Origin: Frankiales bacterium
Lineage (GTDB): Bacteria > Actinomycetota > Actinomycetes > Mycobacteriales > SCTD01
Length of the DNA: 7,658 nucleotides
Direction: 5' to 3'
NCBI GenBank assembly: GCA_025965495.1
Contig: JAOPWW010000302.1
Location: forward strand, 1 to 7,658
Position numbers and translations under genes: made by a program
In this document: positions 6,076-7,658 of the stretch, piece by piece
Position numbering within the stretch: position 1 is the stretch's first letter
Layout: every line of letters starts with the position of its first letter
The notes under the pieces: generated by a model
What the model was told of the DNA's origin: nothing
Databases searched by the model: none
Seen by the model: the letters and a program-made list of their open reading frames with translations, nothing else

Positions 6076-6312
6076 GTGTCTGAGACTGGGGTCAACACCG
6101 AGCGGCGCAGCTTCACGCCGGACCGACGCCGCTACAACCGTCCCGGCGGGGTGACGGGCGGGGTGGCGGGCGGCCCGCCGTACTACGAGGTCTTCGACCG
6201 CATCGCCCAGGCTCTCGAGCGGATCGCCCTGGTGCAGGAGCAGCGGCAGCAGGAGCAGCGGCAGAGCGCCGAGCGCTCGTTCAGCGGTCCCGCGCCCCGC
6301 CGTCCTTCCTGA
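6076..6312 (+). CDS. Small hypothetical protein with C-terminal coiled-coil helix
   Basis: A 78-residue protein, the only plus-strand gene I support. Codons are almost all G/C-ending, and the frame ends just before a hairpin, as a real gene would. The N-terminus is polar and Arg-rich (RRSFTPDRRRYNRPGG, residues 10-25), then a Gly/Val linker. From YYEVFDRIAQALERIALVQE (36-55) on there is a probable amphipathic helix that continues as a Gln/Glu/Arg-rich stretch to about residue 66. There is no signal peptide, membrane segment or Cys. The GTG start is the nearest plausible one to the coding signal; the Shine-Dalgarno is weak (GAGCAG, about 17 nt upstream). The frame stays open far upstream, but that part is antisense to the dehydratase. 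I do not recognise the family. It might be a small DNA- or protein-binding factor that oligomerises through its helix. It is divergent from the glycan operon and convergent with the sigma-partner gene. Confidence 0.65.
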   Translation: MSETGVNTERRSFTPDRRRYNRPGGVTGGVAGGPPYYEVFDRIAQALERIALVQEQRQQEQRQSAERSFSGPAPRRPS

Positions 6313-6320
6313 GAGCACGG

Positions 6321-6342
6321 GCGCGTCGGCCGGCGGACGCGC
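6321..6342. terminator. GC hairpin between convergent genes, possible bidirectional terminator
   Basis: GCGCGTC (6321-6327) pairs perfectly with GACGCGC (6336-6342) around an 8-nt loop. It lies in the 42-nt gap between the ends of the plus-strand small gene (6312) and the minus-strand partner gene (6355), so it could stop transcripts from both sides. It has no T-run, as is frequent in very GC-rich actinobacteria. Confidence 0.45.
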
Positions 6343-6354
6343 TGTCCGGCGTCG

Positions 6355-6762
6355 TCACAGGACGACCCAGGACGTCGAGCAGGAGCTGCTGCTCCCCCCT
6401 CCGTCGACCAAGGTGACGAGCAGCGAGACCGGTCCCCGGGCGGTGATGAACAGCTCGACGGGCGGCGCGCTGCTGACCGTCAGGCGCACCTCCGGTCGGG
6501 GGGTCACCAGCTCCACCGTGAGGTGCGCCGTGGGCCGCACGTCCACCAGCAGCGTCGCCACCGGCGCGCCGTACGCGACCTCGACGCGCAGCGACGTCCT
6601 GTCGTCGCCGAACCGCAGCGTGCGGTCCTCGCGACGGCTGGCGCCGTGCAGGTCGCGGTCGGCGAGGAAGGAGTCCCAGAGCAGGGGCAGCACCCGGGTC
6701 GACGCGGACCGGTGCGAGAAGGCAGCGAGTGCCGCGGCGCGGACCTCCTCCGGGACCGACAC
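6355..6762 (-). CDS. Beta-rich small partner protein of the sigma factor
   Basis: A 135-residue protein starting at GTG 6762-6760, with a strong Shine-Dalgarno (GAGAGGGAG) 6 nt upstream; a longer frame to 7059 overlaps the sigma gene and is rejected. Residues 2-35 are helical (VPEEVRAAALAAFSHR, then LLWDSFLAD). From about residue 48 come alternating hydrophobic strands (RTLRFGDD, LRVEVAYG, ATLLVDVRP, LTVELVTP, VRLTVSSAP), closing with GPVSLLVTLVDGG, a Ser-rich loop and TSWVVL. This reads as a compact beta-sandwich; there is no signal peptide or membrane helix. The N-terminal pattern is shared with the partial gene at 1-192. From memory, proteins with this layout follow sigma-70 genes in actinobacteria and often precede CHAT-protease genes, but none lies here. 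It is co-directional with the sigma gene across a 46-nt gap, so likely one transcript. The role is unknown; modulation of the sigma factor is a guess. Confidence 0.82.
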   Translation of the reverse strand: MSVPEEVRAAALAAFSHRSASTRVLPLLWDSFLADRDLHGASRREDRTLRFGDDRTSLRVEVAYGAPVATLLVDVRPTAHLTVELVTPRPEVRLTVSSAPPVELFITARGPVSLLVTLVDGGGSSSSCSTSWVVL

Positions 6763-6768
6763 GGCGCA

Positions 6769-6777
6769 CTCCCTCTC
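6769..6777 (-). promoter_or_regulatory. Ribosome binding site GAGAGGGAG for the small partner gene
   Basis: This purine-rich site ends 6 nt before the GTG at 6762-6760, in the gap after the sigma gene. It fixes the start of the 135-residue protein and rules out the longer frame. Confidence 0.75.
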
Positions 6778-6808
6778 GTGGCTGTGCGGCTGTCCGGCCG
6801 CGGCGTCC

Positions 6809-7411
6809 TCACCTACCGAGGACACTGCGCACCGGCACGGAGATACCTTGCGCGTCGAGCAGTCCTTGCAGACGCTCCAGGCAGCGGCCGCGGGTGGGGC
6901 CGATGCTCCCCACCGGCATCCCCATCGCCTCCGAGATCTCGTCGTAGGAGGCCGGGGGGTCGAGCATGAGGAGCTGGAGGAGCTGCTGGCAGCGGCTGGA
7001 CAGGCCCACCAGGGCGCCCTGCACCTGGGTCGCCTCCTCGCGCGCGAGCAGCCCCGCATCGACCCCCGGTTCGTGCACCTGGGCCTTGTCCGACAGCGGC
7101 CCCGTGTCCGGCACGAGCAGCTGCCGGCCCGAACCGGCGATCACCCGCAGGCACTCGCGCCGGGCCGTCGTCGCCAGCCACGCCCCGACCCGGCGAGGGT
7201 CCTCGAGGGCGTCCAGGTGCTCGACGAGGCGCAGCCAGGTCGTCTGCGACACGTCCGCCGCGTCGCTCGCCGACAGCCGGTGGTTGCGGGTGATCGTCCA
7301 GATGAGGCCCATGTAGGCGTCGACCAGAGCCTCCCAGGCCCGTGCGTCGCCCTCACCGGCGGCGAGGACCAGCGCGACGGACTCCTCGGCCGTCGGGCGA
7401 CGGGCGCTCAC
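6809..7411 (-). CDS. RNA polymerase sigma factor, sigma-70 family (ECF-like, regions 2 and 4)
   Basis: A 200-residue sigma factor. Region 2 spans about residues 13-92: GDARAWEALVDAYMGLIWTI, the core-binding DAADVSQTTWLRLVEHL, then VGAWLATTARRECLRV. Region 4 spans about 128-186: LVGLSSRCQQLLQLLML, then the helix-turn-helix SYDEISEAMGMPVGSIGPTRGRCLERL, which reads the -35 element. Region 1.1 and region 3 are absent, as in ECF-type factors. The GTG at 7411-7409 is chosen because homology starts about 10 residues later; the in-frame extension to 7576 is Arg/Gly-rich without family likeness. The Shine-Dalgarno is poor, and the GTG overlaps the stop of a short upstream frame, so coupling is possible. 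The neighbour is not a ZAS or membrane anti-sigma factor but a soluble beta-rich protein. Target promoters are unknown. Confidence 0.92.
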   Translation of the reverse strand: MSARRPTAEESVALVLAAGEGDARAWEALVDAYMGLIWTITRNHRLSASDAADVSQTTWLRLVEHLDALEDPRRVGAWLATTARRECLRVIAGSGRQLLVPDTGPLSDKAQVHEPGVDAGLLAREEATQVQGALVGLSSRCQQLLQLLMLDPPASYDEISEAMGMPVGSIGPTRGRCLERLQGLLDAQGISVPVRSVLGR

Positions 7412-7476
7412 GACGGCCCGCCGGGTCCCGCCGGCCCCCGGCCGACGAGGCTCCCCTGCCGCGCCCCTGCTGCCAT
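7408..7476 (-). other. Possible 22-codon upstream ORF overlapping the sigma start
   Basis: ATG (7476-7474) opens a frame of 22 codons whose TGA (7410-7408) overlaps the sigma GTG as GTGA, the same coupling arrangement as between the dehydratase and aminotransferase genes. A weak AGGTC lies several nt upstream of the ATG. The peptide (MAAGARQGSLVG...) is Gly/Ala-rich with no known motif. It would explain how a sigma gene with a poor Shine-Dalgarno is translated, but so short a frame can arise by chance. Confidence 0.25.
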
Positions 7477-7658
7477 GGCCGACCTGACCTCGAGAGTGCG
7501 GGTCGCCGCGACGACGGCGAGGGGCTCGGCGCAGGAGCCCGGGCCGCGTCGCCTCCCGACCGTAGTCCTGGCACACCTCCCCAGGGGCGCTGCGCTGGAG
7601 GACCGGAGGCGCCGCCGAGCAGACCGCGGCGGCCCGGTGGCCCGGCGGACCGGTCGCA
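7477..7658. other. Upstream region of the sigma gene at the right window edge
   Basis: I support no gene here. Open frames on both strands are Arg/Pro/Gly-rich and lack family likeness. The promoter of the sigma gene should lie here, but I see no clear -35/-10 pair. A GACCGGTC palindrome occurs at 7648-7655, close to the edge. Confidence 0.4.

Noticed and set aside
5830..6318. N-terminal extension of the dehydratase to 6318
   Set aside because: A strong GGAGG sits before the ATG at 5829. The extension lies opposite the plus-strand small gene and has no membrane or sugar-enzyme signature.
7412..7576. N-terminal extension of the sigma factor to 7576
   Set aside because: The added 55 residues are Arg/Gly/Pro-rich with no match to sigma regions. 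Homology begins about ten residues after the GTG at 7411.
5888..7655. Shared 11-mer GCGGACCGGTC upstream of the dehydratase (minus strand, 5898-5888) and at the right edge (plus strand, 7645-7655)
   Set aside because: With strong GC bias, many 11-base matches between positions are expected by chance in a window this size, and the second copy is more than 230 nt from the sigma start.
1..7658. CRISPR arrays, tRNA or rRNA genes, insertion sequences, prophage genes, attachment sites
   Set aside because: I saw no regularly spaced direct repeats, tRNA-like folds, transposase or integrase motifs, or flanking repeats on either strand.

Overview
The window is very GC-rich (codon third positions almost all G or C), uses many GTG starts and has tightly packed genes. 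This suggests a high-GC actinomycete; a GAF-ANTAR regulator and two sigma-70-type loci fit that, but I cannot name the genus. All recognised genes but one lie on the minus strand.

Layout, following minus-strand transcription from right to left. (1) 7411-6355: a complete 200-residue sigma-70 family factor (regions 2 and 4), then a 135-residue beta-rich small protein. The sigma start overlaps the stop of a possible 22-codon upstream ORF. (2) 6076-6312, plus strand: a 78-residue protein of unknown function that runs convergently toward the small-protein gene, with a GC hairpin between them. (3) 5830-6075: a divergent intergenic region with a near-palindrome and a long inverted repeat. (4) 5829-1928: a tight three-gene operon made of a membrane-bound nucleotide-sugar 4,6-dehydratase (PglF/WbpM/CapD type), a DegT/DnrJ/EryC1/StrS-type PLP sugar aminotransferase and a PglC-type phosphoglycosyl transferase. 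Together they would make a UDP-4-amino-4,6-dideoxy sugar and load its phospho-sugar onto undecaprenyl phosphate, starting a surface glycan. (5) 1844-1062: a GAF-ANTAR regulator with two small stem-loops in its leader. (6) 948-1: a second sigma-related locus. It encodes a zinc-ribbon-like protein with a sigma region 2 but no region 4, then the start of a small protein that resembles the 135-residue protein at 6355-6762. The left window edge cuts this gene.

The main point of interest is that the glycan operon and the ANTAR gene sit between two versions of one two-gene module, a sigma-70 region 2 protein followed by a small partner with a conserved N-terminal pattern. The right copy has a full sigma factor. 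In the left copy the sigma protein has lost region 4 and gained a Cys4 zinc-ribbon-like N-terminus. From memory, similar sigma plus small-protein pairs in actinobacteria are often followed by CHAT (caspase-like) protease genes. That link is not visible here and would have to be checked to the left of the window.
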